A DNA stretch of 64,000 nucleotides from Roseobacter sp. MH60115 (GCF_015644665.1 NZ_JADOBQ010000001.1:806001-870000); one strand, 5' to 3'; positions 54,648 through 64,000 are shown, counted from the stretch's first letter. Notes: generated by a model not told the origin, from the letters alone. Translations and numbers: made by a program.

Positions 54648-55451
54648 TCAGTTTTCAGACTGCAGTACGGTGCAGGTTGTACCATTCGCGCCGATGACAA
54701 GGACATCCTCGATCTCGCCCTCACCGATGGCGCCAGTGCCGCTCCAGGGGATGTCCTGACCCAGGCCCAACGGCTGATCAGAGACCGTGACACGCGCCCA
54801 CATGCATTCCGGCATGCCGCTTGTGCCAATCGGAAAATCGATCTCCGGCATATCGTAGGTGACAAACCCGTCGCGCACACTGACGCGGTGGTTGCGCAGG
54901 GCCCATTCGCCCGGCCCGAGAATGGGTGAATCGTCCGTCCAGTCGCCGTCCCGGTTGGCATCGACCAGCACGTTGAAGAACACCTCATGCTGCCCGATGC
55001 TGTTGATCTGGATGCGGAAATTGAGTTTCGCCGGAAGCCTGTCGGGCGCTGAAGGTGCCGCAACCAGCCAGTCGTAGGTCACCCCGTCATCATAGTCGGT
55101 GGTGATGTTCGGCACATTTGTGCCCGGTGGTCGCCCCCGGGGGTTGATCGGATCGGGATCGTTTGGGTCGGTGTAATCCGCCTCGACCGTGACGTATTCG
55201 CCGATCCAGTACCGGCAGCGCACCTGGGCGCGGGGCCCGTCGCTGGCGCGCCGCGAGGGGAAGGCACCGATGTCGGCGCCCGGTGCCGCATAGCCCGTCG
55301 GGGTTTGATCCGGGGCATCGCCGAATTCCTCCCCGTCAAATCCGACGCAATTCGTTGTGGTGAAGGGGTCTTGCGTGAAAAGAACGCAGGCAGAGAGTGT
55401 TGCAGTGAACAGAAAAGAGATCATTAAAATCAATCGACTAGGAATAAACAT
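54648..55451 (-). CDS. predicted lipoprotein, GEVED-like
   Basis: A 267-residue protein with a lipoprotein signal (ISFLFTATLSAC; lipobox LSAC, lipidated Cys22). The mature part has EFGDAPDQTPTGY, DANRDGDWTDD, a Ca-binding-like loop, and ends with GEGEIEDVLV, a GEVED-type motif found in secreted and surface proteins. It probably sits in the outer membrane or periplasm. Function unknown. The start at 55451 is supported by GGGAG upstream and the signal sequence. Confidence 0.75.
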   Translation of the reverse strand: MFIPSRLILMISFLFTATLSACVLFTQDPFTTTNCVGFDGEEFGDAPDQTPTGYAAPGADIGAFPSRRASDGPRAQVRCRYWIGEYVTVEADYTDPNDPDPINPRGRPPGTNVPNITTDYDDGVTYDWLVAAPSAPDRLPAKLNFRIQINSIGQHEVFFNVLVDANRDGDWTDDSPILGPGEWALRNHRVSVRDGFVTYDMPEIDFPIGTSGMPECMWARVTVSDQPLGLGQDIPWSGTGAIGEGEIEDVLVIGANGTTCTVLQSEN

Positions 55452-55519
55452 TGTCTTGCTCCCAAGTGTTGAATAGGGGGCAAGTGTGCGCCTCATCGCT
55501 GGATCGGTCAAATTGCCGC

Positions 55520-55549
55520 AAAAAAACCCGGTGCAGCGGATGCACCGGG
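55520..55549 (-). terminator. rho-independent terminator of the second liv operon
   Basis: On the minus strand CCCGGTGCA (55549-55541 arm) and TGCACCGGG pair perfectly around 5 bases, followed by seven T (55526-55520). It lies about 30 bases after the livF stop at 55580. Confidence 0.92.
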
Positions 55550-55579
55550 GTCTCATCGTCTTAAGCTCGGATTTCGGCG

Positions 55580-56335
<756 letters not shown>

Positions 56336-56365
56336 CGGTATCGTCCTTCGGTTGGCCGGGTAAGC

Positions 56366-56448
56366 GGTGGACTGAAGTCCACCCTACCTGTCGGTTTCGG
56401 ATGTCGTGGCCCCTGTCGTACGGCAGGTAGGGTGGGCTTCAGGCCACC
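56366..56448. repeat. REP-like palindromic doublet between livG and livF
   Basis: Two 25-base arms (56366-56390 and 56424-56448) are inverted copies with 23 of 25 positions matching. Each arm is itself nearly palindromic (GGTGGACT-GA-AGTCCACC in the first). The unit core is GGTAGGGTGGGCTTCAG-like. It resembles the short interspersed palindromes seen in many copies in proteobacterial genomes; copy number outside this window is unknown. Confidence 0.7.
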
Positions 56449-56460
56449 CTTGCACAAGGG

Positions 56461-57225
56461 TCACGCCGCGTCTTGGGTTTCGCCCAGATAGGCTTCGCGG
56501 ACCTTCGGATTGCCCTTGATGTTGTCCGGCGTGTCCTCGACCAGCGGCGTGCCCTGGGCCAGGACGGTGATCCGCTCCGCCAGGGAGAACACCACATGCA
56601 TGTCGTGCTCGATGATCGCGATGGTAATGTCGCGCTCCTCGCTGATCTGTCTCAAGAGGTCGATGGTGTTGTTCGTATCCGCCCGCGCCATGCCCGCCGT
56701 TGGCTCATCCAGGAGCAGCAGACGTGGCTCCTGACTGAGGCACATGCCGATCTCCAGCCGCCGTTTGTCGCCGCGCGACAGAGACCCTGCGTGCATCTCC
56801 CGTTTGTCAGCCATGTTCATGTCTTCGAGCATATGTTCCGCGCGCTCAATCATGTCGCGCTGCGAGGGGATGCTGGACAGCGCGTTCATCTGAAACGCTC
56901 CGTCGCGCTTGGCAAAGCAGGGGATCATCATGTTTTCCATGACGGATAAGTCGGCAAAGATTTCCGGCGTCTGGAACACCCGGGAGATGCCCATCTGGTT
57001 GATTTCATAAGGTTTGCGCCCGAGCACTGACTGGCCATCGAACATGACCGATCCGGTGTCGGGGATCAGCTTGCCCACAAGACAGTTCAGTAGCGTGGAT
57101 TTCCCCGCGCCATTGGGGCCGATGATCGCATGCACCGAGTTTTCCGCGATGCTCAGGTTCACATCCCCCAGTGCCTGCAGGCCTCCAAAGCGTTTGCCGA
57201 CGTTCTTAACCTCGAGAATTCCCAT
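56461..57225 (-). CDS. livG: branched-chain-type ABC transporter ATPase LivG (second system)
   Basis: A 254-residue ATPase with Walker A GPNGAGKST, a LivG-type signature SLSRGDKRRLEIGMCL and Walker B LLLLDEPTAGM. It follows livM after 11 bases. It is co-directional with livF across the REP-like element. Confidence 0.93.
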   Translation of the reverse strand: MGILEVKNVGKRFGGLQALGDVNLSIAENSVHAIIGPNGAGKSTLLNCLVGKLIPDTGSVMFDGQSVLGRKPYEINQMGISRVFQTPEIFADLSVMENMMIPCFAKRDGAFQMNALSSIPSQRDMIERAEHMLEDMNMADKREMHAGSLSRGDKRRLEIGMCLSQEPRLLLLDEPTAGMARADTNNTIDLLRQISEERDITIAIIEHDMHVVFSLAERITVLAQGTPLVEDTPDNIKGNPKVREAYLGETQDAA

Positions 57226-57236
57226 GTCTTCTCTCC

Positions 57237-58433
57237 TTATTCGGCCGGTGTTGTCTTGCCGTCGGGCTTGTCATCCGCTGGCTTTTTGCGCTTGAAGAGC
57301 CGTCCCACACGCTGGCCGCCTTCGACGAGGCCACCGGGCAGGAAGATCACCACCAGCATGAACAGGATGCCCAGGGTCAGGTGCCAGCCTTTGCCGATGA
57401 AGGGGTAGACCAGCGTGATCAGCAGATCTTCGATCCCATCGGGCATAAAGGCGAACCATTGTTCCAGGATCGACTTGTTGATCTTGGAGACGATGTTCTC
57501 AAAATACTTGATGAAACCCGCGCCCAGCACCGGCCCGATCAGCGTTCCGGCGCCGCCGAGGATGGTCATCAGCACGACCTCACCGGACGCCGTCCAGAAC
57601 ATCCGCTCTGCGCCCACCTGCGTGTCCATTGCCACCAGCAGACCACCCGCAAGCCCGGCATACATACCGGAAATCACGAAGGCCGCCAGCGTATAGGGTT
57701 TGGAGTTCAGACCCGTGTAGTTCAGCCGCTGCTGGTTCGACTTCACCGCCCGCAGCATCATGCCAAAAGGCGAGCGGAAGATGCGGATCGAGAGATAGAA
57801 GGCGACGAGCATGATCACGGCGGCCACGTAGTAGCCTGCGTTGAAGGTAAAGACCCAATCGCCCATGGTGAGCTCAAAGCTTTGCTTCATATCGAGGCCA
57901 AAGAGGTTGGCGCGCGGCGTCTGTCCCGGCTCCAATGCGCCATCGAGGATGCGCGGGTCGGTGTATTTCGGCTGCAGGCCGGTTTCCCCGCCGGTGATGG
58001 GCGTCAGCACGGAGTAGGCCAGTGCATAGGACATCTGGGCAAAGGCCAGCGTCAGGATCGAGAAGTAGATGCCCGAGCGGCGCAGCGAAATCCATCCCAC
58101 CAGCAGCGAAAAGAGGCCCGCCACCAGCACCGAGATCACGATGGCCGGGATCACATTCATGGTCAGCAGTTTCATCATCCAGATTGCGGCGTAGGAACCG
58201 ACCCCGAGGAAGGCCGCGTGGCCAAAGCTGAGGTAGCCCGTGAGACCAAAGAGAATGTTGAAGCCGATGGCGAAAATGCCAAAGATCACCAGCCGCTGCA
58301 TCAGATCCGGGTAGCCCGCGTTGAACTGCGCCATGGCGGAGCCCTCGGGGAAGGGGTTCAGGATGAAGGGGGCAAAGACGCAGAGGATGGCGACGATGAT
58401 CAGGAGGGTGAAGTCTTTTTTTGTCAGGCCCAT
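57237..58433 (-). CDS. livM: branched-chain-type ABC transporter permease LivM (second system)
   Basis: A 398-residue permease, with [20 protein letters not shown] as the family motif and several helices. It is longer than the first LivM (327) because of an insert around residues 145-185 ([18 protein letters not shown]). It starts 2 bases after livH. Confidence 0.92.
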   Translation of the reverse strand: MGLTKKDFTLLIIVAILCVFAPFILNPFPEGSAMAQFNAGYPDLMQRLVIFGIFAIGFNILFGLTGYLSFGHAAFLGVGSYAAIWMMKLLTMNVIPAIVISVLVAGLFSLLVGWISLRRSGIYFSILTLAFAQMSYALAYSVLTPITGGETGLQPKYTDPRILDGALEPGQTPRANLFGLDMKQSFELTMGDWVFTFNAGYYVAAVIMLVAFYLSIRIFRSPFGMMLRAVKSNQQRLNYTGLNSKPYTLAAFVISGMYAGLAGGLLVAMDTQVGAERMFWTASGEVVLMTILGGAGTLIGPVLGAGFIKYFENIVSKINKSILEQWFAFMPDGIEDLLITLVYPFIGKGWHLTLGILFMLVVIFLPGGLVEGGQRVGRLFKRKKPADDKPDGKTTPAE

Positions 58434-58435
58434 GA

Positions 58436-59467
58436 TTATTCCTCCATCACGCCTTTGCGGCCCATCAGGCCGCGTGGACGGGTGAGCAAGATGATGATGG
58501 CGACCAGGTAGATGATGATCTGGTTGATGCCGGGCAGGGTCTCAAGCACGATGGCCATGGAGGCGAAGCTCTCAAGAATGCCCAGAAGGAAGCCTGCGAG
58601 CACAGCACCTGAAAGGGACCCCATACCGCCGACAACCACCACGACGAAGCTGAGCACGAGGAAATCCATACCCATGTGGTAGTTGGGCGAGTTGATCGGC
58701 GTGTACATCACCCCTGCAAGGCCTGCCACGGCGGCGGCGATGCCGAACATGATGGTGAAACGCTTGTCGATGTTGATGCCCAAAAGGCCCACGGTCTCGC
58801 GGTCGGCCATGCCGGCGCGCACGACCATGCCAAAGGTGGTGAATTGCAGGAAGGCAAAGACCGCGCCGATGATCACGGCCGCAAAGGCAAAATAGACAAG
58901 CCGCCAGTAGGGGTAGATGATCGTATTCGGGTCGAAGCCCAGCATCGCGCCGAAATCGAACGAGCCGCGGAAGGCGTCAGGCGCGGGCGTGGGGATCGGG
59001 TTGGCGCCGTAGAAATACTTGATGATCTCCTGCAGCACGATCGCAAGGCCGAAGGTCACAAGGATCTGATCGGCGTGGGGACGCTTGTAAAAGTGCTTGA
59101 TCAGCCCGCGTTCCATCGCAAAGCCGATGCCGACCATGACCGGGATCGCAAAGAGGATCGACAATGGCACCGCCCAGTCGATGATCACATCGCCCGTGGC
59201 CTGGCCGAAGATGTCGTAGATATAGGGCACATCCACCTTCAGCGGATTGCCCAGAAAGTCCTTTTGCGTCTCGTCGATCACCGTGTGGCTGAGCGTCAGA
59301 ATCCGGCTCAGGGTGACCGCGCAGAAGGCCCCGATCATGAAGAGCGCGCCATGCGCAAAATTCACCACGCCGAGCGTGCCGAAAATCAGTGTCAGACCCA
59401 GCGCAATCAGCGCATAGGCGGAGCCTTTGTCGAGGCCATTGAGAATTTGCAGGATGATTGCGTCCAT
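58436..59467 (-). CDS. livH: branched-chain-type ABC transporter permease LivH (second system)
   Basis: A 343-residue permease with [20 protein letters not shown] near the N-terminus and [15 protein letters not shown]. An extra loop (residues about 60-95) holds charged residues. It follows the binding-protein gene across an 80-base gap containing a perfect hairpin. Confidence 0.92.
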   Translation of the reverse strand: MDAIILQILNGLDKGSAYALIALGLTLIFGTLGVVNFAHGALFMIGAFCAVTLSRILTLSHTVIDETQKDFLGNPLKVDVPYIYDIFGQATGDVIIDWAVPLSILFAIPVMVGIGFAMERGLIKHFYKRPHADQILVTFGLAIVLQEIIKYFYGANPIPTPAPDAFRGSFDFGAMLGFDPNTIIYPYWRLVYFAFAAVIIGAVFAFLQFTTFGMVVRAGMADRETVGLLGINIDKRFTIMFGIAAAVAGLAGVMYTPINSPNYHMGMDFLVLSFVVVVVGGMGSLSGAVLAGFLLGILESFASMAIVLETLPGINQIIIYLVAIIILLTRPRGLMGRKGVMEE

Positions 59468-59514
59468 GGTCCCACCTTCATGAAACGGTCGTGGCCCCGG
59501 AGGTCCCGGGGAGG

Positions 59515-59541
59515 ACAGGGCGGAGACCGGCTCCGCCCTGT
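59515..59541 (-). other. perfect hairpin between the binding-protein gene and livH
   Basis: ACAGGGCGGAG (59515-59525) pairs with CTCCGCCCTGT (59531-59541) around a 5-base loop, 6 bases after the binding-protein stop. There is no U-run, so an mRNA 3'-end stabiliser or attenuator is likely. Confidence 0.65.
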
Positions 59542-59547
59542 AAGAGG

Positions 59548-60897
59548 TCAGGCGCCCGGGTTGCAGGTGCCTAAGCTACCGCCCGCGAACTGCGGGTGAT
59601 CCGGCGCATATGTCACCTGCTCAACAGGTGTCACCTCGACGATTTCGAGAAGGTCGAACTCGGATGTCGGGTTCTCTTTCCCTTTCACGACCAGCACGTC
59701 CTTGAAGCACTGGTGGTCGTCGGCGCGATAGAGCGTCTTGCCGTTGCCCATGCCGTCGAACTCGAAGCCTTCGAGGGCCTCGACCACGCCGCAGGGGTTG
59801 AACGTGCCCGCACGCTCGCACGCATCCGCATAAAGCAGCGCCTGGACATAGCAGGTGTGCGCGGCCTGGCTGGGCGGGAAGCCGTATTTGGTGCCGAACG
59901 ACTGCACGAAGGCCTTGGACCCTTCGTCGGTCAGCGACCAGTGCCAGTTGGTGGAGCCGAAGATGCCCTTCACGTTGGCGCCCGCACCCTTGGCCATCAG
60001 GCGCGAGTAGAGCGGTACGATGATTTCGAAGTTCTTGCCGTTGACCTGCTTGTCGCGCAAGCCGAACTGCACCGCGTTGGTCAGCGAGTTGACCATGTTG
60101 CCGCCATAGTGGTTCAGCACCAGCACATCCGCGCCCGATTGCAGGACCGGCGCGATGTAGGACGAGAAGTCGGTCTGTGTCAGCGGTGTCTTCACCGCGT
60201 TCACGGTTTCCCAGCCCATCGCTTCGGTGGAGGATTTCACCGCTTCTTCGGTGGTGTAGCCCCAGTTGTAATCGGCGGTCAGGTGGTAAGCCTTGCGGTC
60301 CGAGCCATATGCGTTCTTCAGCACCGGTGCCAGCGCGGCGCCTGACATGTAGGAGTTGAAGAAGTGGCGGAAGCCGTTGGCCCGCTTGTCTTTCCCGGTG
60401 GTGTCATTGGAGTGCGTGAGGCCCGCCATGAAGATCACGCCCGCCTCCTGGCAGAGCGCCTGCACGGCCACGGCCACCCCGGAGGAGGAGCCACCGGTGA
60501 TCATCACCGCGCCGTCTTTTTCGATCATCGACTTGGCAGAGGCGCGTGCGGCATCCGATTTCGTCTGCGTGTCGCCCGTGACATATTCGACCTTCTTGCC
60601 GAGGATGCCGTTGCCCTGCAGGGCCTTGGACGTGAATGTATTCATCATGCCGCCGTCGCCGCCCCCGTTCAGGTGCTCGACCGCCAGCTCATAGGCGCGC
60701 AGCTCGTCCGCGCCCTCATCCGCATAGGGACCGGACTGGGGCACGTTGAAGCCCAGGGTCACAGTGTCGCCCTGCGGGGCGTTCAGATAGCCTGCATGCG
60801 CATCGGCACGCAGATACGTCGGCAGTGTCAGACCGGCGGCACCGGCCACGGCACCGGTCTTGATCAGACCGCGACGCGTAAGTTTCGAATTGGACAT
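59548..60897 (-). CDS. branched-chain-type ABC transporter, Tat-type binding protein
   Basis: A 449-residue type 1 binding protein with a twin-arginine signal (LTRRGLIKTGAVAGAAGLTLP). The mature part has VTLGFNVPQSGPYADEGADE and HYGGNMVNSLTNA. It starts the second transporter operon. The divergent gene is an ScfR-type regulator, so the ligand may be a carboxylic acid rather than an amino acid (inference). ATG 60897 is fixed by the signal sequence; the frame upstream is an extension only. Confidence 0.9.
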   Translation of the reverse strand: MSNSKLTRRGLIKTGAVAGAAGLTLPTYLRADAHAGYLNAPQGDTVTLGFNVPQSGPYADEGADELRAYELAVEHLNGGGDGGMMNTFTSKALQGNGILGKKVEYVTGDTQTKSDAARASAKSMIEKDGAVMITGGSSSGVAVAVQALCQEAGVIFMAGLTHSNDTTGKDKRANGFRHFFNSYMSGAALAPVLKNAYGSDRKAYHLTADYNWGYTTEEAVKSSTEAMGWETVNAVKTPLTQTDFSSYIAPVLQSGADVLVLNHYGGNMVNSLTNAVQFGLRDKQVNGKNFEIIVPLYSRLMAKGAGANVKGIFGSTNWHWSLTDEGSKAFVQSFGTKYGFPPSQAAHTCYVQALLYADACERAGTFNPCGVVEALEGFEFDGMGNGKTLYRADDHQCFKDVLVVKGKENPTSEFDLLEIVEVTPVEQVTYAPDHPQFAGGSLGTCNPGA

Positions 60898-61133
60898 GAA
60901 AATCCTCCCAGTTGGTAAAACGAACACCCGATGTTTCCTCCAAAATCGGGCGCGCGATGCACAAAGGTGCAAACTTAGTTATCGCGTAGTAAATGAAAAT
61001 TGCGCAACAAGTGCCTTGAAATGCTCATTTATTTTGTAAATAAATCGACAAATTGGCAGGGTGAATTGTAAATTAAGTGATGTTGCGGCGCAGAAAGCCG
61101 TTGAAAAGGCATAGTTTTGCGAAAGAGGTTGAA
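60898..61133. promoter_or_regulatory. divergent control region of the liv operon and the ScfR-type gene
   Basis: A 236-base gap, AT-rich near 60990-61075. TTTGTAAA (61033-61040) and ATTGTAAA (61065-61072) lie 32 bases apart and TTGCGCAA is at 61000-61007; they resemble the TTTGCAAA-type sites I recall for ScfR regulators. TCGACA (61045-61050), 16 bases before TGTAAA (61067-61072), is a plausible promoter for the regulator, overlapping one box. Confidence 0.4.
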
Positions 61134-62423
61134 ATGGCACGCGAGGGATTGACCGGCAGTCGGATCAGGGAGCGACGGTCAGTTGCGGGCCTGCGGCAGG
61201 CCGATCTGGCGCGATCTTTAGGCATTTCGGCCTCCTATCTCAATCTGATTGAACACAACCGACGCAGAATCGGCGGTAAGCTGCTGCTCAACATCGCGCG
61301 CGTTCTGGATGTAGAGCCATCGATGCTCACCGAAGGGGCCGAGGCGGCGCTGATTGCCACGCTGCGCGAGGCGGCAACAGCGGCCAATCTGACCGAGGCA
61401 GAGGCGGCTCGTGCCGATGAATTCGCCGGTCGTTTTCCGGGGTGGGCAGAGGTCCTGGCAACCGGTCACCGGCGCATTGCCAGTCTGGAGCGCACGGTGG
61501 AAACCCTGTCAGACAGGCTGACACACGACCCGCATCTGGCGGCCTCGGTGCATGAGCTTTTGTCGACGGCAGCGGCGATCCGGTCGACGGCGGCCATTCT
61601 GGCGGATGATGCGGAGTTGACGGATGAATGGCGTGACCGGTTTCATGCCAACATCAATCAGGAAAGCAGGCGGCTCGCCGACAGTTCCAAGGCGCTGGTG
61701 CAGTATCTCGATGCCGGGCAGGGGGTGGAGGATGCCGGTGCGAGTCCGCAGGACGAGTTGGAAGCCTTTCTGAGCGAGCACGATTATACTTTCGCCGCGC
61801 TGGAGCAGGGCAAGGATACGCCGGAGGGCATGATCGCCGCCGCGTCCAGCCTCAGATCCAACGCCGCACGTCACATGGCCCGCGGGATTCTTGAGCGGGT
61901 GGTTGAGGATGCGCGGCAGGTTCCGTTACCCAGGCTGCAAAGCGCGCTGAACGAGACCGGCCCCGATCCGGTGGCCTTGGCACGTCACCTTACCGTGCCC
62001 GTGGCGATGGTCCTGCGGCGCATGGCGAGCCTGCCCGCCGTGGAGGCTGGCTTGGTGGTTTGTGACCGCGCCGGCAGTCTGCTCTTTCGCAAGCCGACCA
62101 CCGGCTTTGTCATTCCACGGTTCGGTCCGGCCTGCGCGCTCTGGCCGCTCTTTTCCGTGCTGGGACAGCCCGGGCAGGTGGTCCGCACGCCGCTGGTGCA
62201 ATTGGGACGCGGGCGCGCGGCCTTTGACTGTTTTGCGGTGGCCGAGGTGGTTGGCGCGCCCAGCTACAATCAGACGCCTCTGGTGCAGGCGAGCATGCTG
62301 GTGCTGCCCAACAGCGCCGCCGATGCCGCCCAGCCCGCAGAAGTGGGTGCCTCTTGCAGCGTTTGCCCGCGTGACGGCTGTGCCGGGCGGCGCGAGCCCT
62401 CGATCCTCAGCAATGGATTGTAA
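61134..62423 (+). CDS. ScfR-type short-chain acyl-CoA-responsive transcriptional regulator
   Basis: A 429-residue protein with an N-terminal XRE helix-turn-helix (RQADLARSLGISASYLNLIE, about residues 22-41), a central helical part (ELLSTAAAIRSTAAILADD) and a C-terminal acyl-CoA regulator domain (DUF2083) ending in the cysteine motif CSVCPRDGCAGRREPSI. Family members sense short-chain acyl-CoA esters and control propionate, acetate or glyoxylate-related genes. ATG 61134 has AGAGG upstream; an earlier ATG at 61077 is possible. It is divergent from the second liv operon. Confidence 0.88.
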   Translation: MAREGLTGSRIRERRSVAGLRQADLARSLGISASYLNLIEHNRRRIGGKLLLNIARVLDVEPSMLTEGAEAALIATLREAATAANLTEAEAARADEFAGRFPGWAEVLATGHRRIASLERTVETLSDRLTHDPHLAASVHELLSTAAAIRSTAAILADDAELTDEWRDRFHANINQESRRLADSSKALVQYLDAGQGVEDAGASPQDELEAFLSEHDYTFAALEQGKDTPEGMIAAASSLRSNAARHMARGILERVVEDARQVPLPRLQSALNETGPDPVALARHLTVPVAMVLRRMASLPAVEAGLVVCDRAGSLLFRKPTTGFVIPRFGPACALWPLFSVLGQPGQVVRTPLVQLGRGRAAFDCFAVAEVVGAPSYNQTPLVQASMLVLPNSAADAAQPAEVGASCSVCPRDGCAGRREPSILSNGL

Positions 62424-62482
62424 ACGCAGTTGTCGTACCGGTTTTTGACGTCAGGGACGCGTAGATGCCGCCCTTCAAAGCT

Positions 62483-62511
62483 TTGACAGGCAGCATAAAA
62501 CAGACGATAGT
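62483..62511 (+). promoter_or_regulatory. sigma70-type promoter of the receiver gene
   Basis: TTGACA (62483-62488), a 17-base spacer and GATAGT (62506-62511; 4 of 6 to the consensus). It is 68 bases before the start codon at 62579. Confidence 0.6.
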
Positions 62512-62578
62512 TTAACTTCGCCCCGAGGGAGGCAGGCAACATGTCTGACGGGGCAGCGCCTTTTGGGAGGAGGTCGCG

Positions 62579-62962
62579 ATGGGAAAGCATGTGCTTTTGG
62601 TCGAAGATGAGCTGAACATCATCGAAGCCATTCGATTTTTGCTGAGCCGGGAGGGTTGGCAGGTGGACACACATTCTGACGGAGCCGATGCCACGGACGT
62701 GATCCGCAGCAGCAAGCCCGACCTTGTGGTGCTGGACGTGATGCTCCCGGGCAAAAGCGGTTTCGACATCCTTGAGGAGTTGCGCGGCGATGCCGCCACG
62801 GCGGATCTGCCGGTGCTGATGCTGACCGCGCGCGGGCAGAGCCGGGACCGTGAAATGGCGGAGAAAGCCGGTGTGAGCCGTTTCATGACCAAGCCCTTTT
62901 CCAATACCGAGGTGCTGACAGCGGTGCGCGATCTGCTCTACGTGCACGGGCAGCGGACCTGA
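62579..62962 (+). CDS. single-domain response regulator (receiver only)
   Basis: A 127-residue CheY-like receiver with the acidic pair Glu9/Asp10, phospho-acceptor Asp53 (VVLDVMLPG), Thr83 (LTA) and Lys105 (FMTKPF). There is no output domain, so it probably acts by phosphotransfer or protein binding. GGGAGGAGG precedes ATG 62579. It starts a cluster with a small membrane protein and a symporter-like sensor kinase. Confidence 0.95.
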   Translation: MGKHVLLVEDELNIIEAIRFLLSREGWQVDTHSDGADATDVIRSSKPDLVVLDVMLPGKSGFDILEELRGDAATADLPVLMLTARGQSRDREMAEKAGVSRFMTKPFSNTEVLTAVRDLLYVHGQRT

Positions 62963-62965
62963 GCG

Positions 62966-63241
62966 ATGGCGCCGCGCGGCTCACCGCTGTTTCTGGAGCG
63001 CGGCAGTTACCGCCAGCGCCGGGTCATGGATGCAGCACGTCTGGTGGTGTTTCTCGGCGTCGGCCTCTGGATGATCCCGCTTTTGTGGCCCACTGCAGGG
63101 ACGGCGGAGGAGGCCGTGCCGATGTCGCGCGCGCTGCTCTATGTCTTTGGCATCTGGTCGCTGCTGATCCTGGCGTCGGTCTATCTGGCCTATCGCATGC
63201 GGTGGCTGCCGAAGACGCCGGAGGACGCTGAGGCGCCATGA
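62966..63241 (+). CDS. small two-helix membrane protein
   Basis: A 91-residue protein with two hydrophobic segments (LVVFLGVGLWMIPLLW; LLYVFGIWSLLILASVYLAY) and charged ends. It overlaps the following sensor kinase start. Its topology is like that of DUF4212 proteins, which sit next to sodium-solute symporters, but I do not see the full family signature. It may be an accessory subunit of the symporter-like sensor domain (inference). Confidence 0.7.
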   Translation: MAPRGSPLFLERGSYRQRRVMDAARLVVFLGVGLWMIPLLWPTAGTAEEAVPMSRALLYVFGIWSLLILASVYLAYRMRWLPKTPEDAEAP

Positions 63242-64000
63242 TGGCCTCGCTCAATGCACTGGTCGCGGTCTGCCTGGCCTATGTGTTTTTCCTGTTCTGC
63301 GTGGCCTTTGCCGCTGAACGGGCAGGTGTCCGGGGGCGGGCCCGGTGGCTGCTGCGCTCCCCGCTCGTCTACACGCTGTCGCTGTCGATCTACTGCACGG
63401 CCTGGACGTTCTATGGCGCGGTGGGCTATGCCGCCCGGTCCGGGTTGGAATATGTGACCATCTACCTAGGCCCTAGCCTTGTGATGATCGGCTGGTGGTG
63501 GATCGCGCGGCGGCTGGTGCGGATCGGGCGCAGCCACAAGGTCACCTCCATCGCCGATCTCATCTCCTCGCGCTATGGCAAATCCAACGGCCTCGCCATC
63601 GTGGTCACGGTGATGGCGGTGATCGGCGTGACGCCCTACATCGCTTTGCAACTTCAATCGGTTACGGCCTCCCTGTCTCTCTTTGCCGCCGCCGAGCAGG
63701 GCAGCCTCACGGATGCGGACGAGGCCCGCGCCGCCGGGTTCTGGATCGCCGTGGGCCTTGCGCTTTTCACCGTGCTCTTCGGCACCCGCAATCTCAACGT
63801 GAACGAACGCCAGCACGGGGTGGTGATCGCTGTCGCGGTGGAGGCGGTGGTCAAGCTGATAGCCCTGCTGGCGGTTGGCGTCTTCGTCGTCTGGGGGATC
63901 GCGGGCGGCGTGTCGGAAACGCTGGCGCGGATCGATGCCTCGGACCTCGGCACGTGGGAGATGGATGGCAGCCGCTGGGCCGGGCTGACCTTTGTCTCTG
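63238..64000 (+). CDS. symporter-like (SSS-type) sensor histidine kinase, N-terminal part (cut by window edge)
   Basis: An open frame runs from ATG 63238 (or 63241) to the window end, 254 residues, with about six membrane helices: LNALVAVCLAYVFFLFCVAF, VYTLSLSIYCTAWTFYGAVG, YLGPSLVMIGWWW, then SIADLISSRYGKSNGLAIV and VTPYIALQLQSVTASL, GVVIAVAVEAVVKLIALLAV. This is the sodium-solute-symporter-like sensor domain of CbrA/CrbS-type hybrid kinases; the kinase part should lie beyond the edge. With the receiver and ScfR genes nearby, a role in acetate or organic-acid sensing is plausible. Confidence 0.82.
   Translation, partial: MMASLNALVAVCLAYVFFLFCVAFAAERAGVRGRARWLLRSPLVYTLSLSIYCTAWTFYGAVGYAARSGLEYVTIYLGPSLVMIGWWWIARRLVRIGRSHKVTSIADLISSRYGKSNGLAIVVTVMAVIGVTPYIALQLQSVTASLSLFAAAEQGSLTDADEARAAGFWIAVGLALFTVLFGTRNLNVNERQHGVVIAVAVEAVVKLIALLAVGVFVVWGIAGGVSETLARIDASDLGTWEMDGSRWAGLTFVS

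Noticed and set aside
62541-62615. Short 24-codon leader frame overlapping the start of the receiver gene
   Set aside because: Too short and without any peptide signature; it does have a GAGG upstream, but chance is more likely.

Overview
The window is GC-rich DNA from a marine-type alphaproteobacterium. The block ndufA12-mlaD-DUF2155-aat-accC-accB, the clpP-clpX pair, the wealth of ABC importers and the ScfR-type regulator point to Rhodobacterales (Roseobacter group); I do not name a species. Genes are tightly packed, with many ATGA or GTGA stop/start overlaps. I see no tRNA, rRNA, insertion sequence, prophage or CRISPR array.

Layout. (1) 1-9075 (+): glycogen operon glgB(partial)-glgC-glgA-glgX-malQ-pgm. 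(2) 9153-14761: a Rieske oxygenase and a glutamine-synthetase-like ligase, which may act on an amine, then a MauG-like di-haem protein facing a secreted FG-GAP/ASPIC protein; these two genes end on one shared CTAG. (3) 14758-23163: xylose region: ROK regulator (-) and divergent xylF-xylH-xylG-xylB-xylA-glk (+). (4) 23186-35982: galactoside region: a long minus-strand operon (binding protein, permease, YjbR-like protein, permease, GH36 alpha-galactosidase, SDR sugar dehydrogenase, dgoK, dgoA, lactonase, GH42 beta-galactosidase) facing an IclR regulator and an MsmK/UgpC-type ATPase. It encodes import, hydrolysis and most of the De Ley-Doudoroff galactose route; the galactonate dehydratase is not in the window. 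(5) 36140-42540: a periplasmic delta-class carbonic anhydrase, then a branched-chain-type ABC transporter operon containing a beta-keto acid cleavage enzyme (BKACE). (6) 43091-46487 (-): PhoX phosphatase and a photolyase-like flavoprotein with apparently swapped domain order. (7) 46639-52964: clpP, clpX, ridA, ndufA12, mlaD, DUF2155, aat, accC, accB. (8) 53112-60897: an acyl-CoA ligase, a GEVED-like lipoprotein and a second branched-chain-type ABC operon (-). (9) 61134-64000 (+): ScfR-type acyl-CoA-responsive regulator, a lone receiver protein, a small two-helix membrane protein, and the start of a sodium-symporter-like sensor kinase cut by the window edge.

The recurring theme is uptake and breakdown of plant or algal sugars and organic acids, with storage as glycogen. 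The observations most worth following are the permuted photolyase, the delta-class carbonic anhydrase, the MauG/FG-GAP pair, the SDR lacking its catalytic lysine, the phased TTTGCAA boxes inside ridA, the REP-like doublet between livF and livG, and perfect hairpins behind three of the four binding-protein genes.
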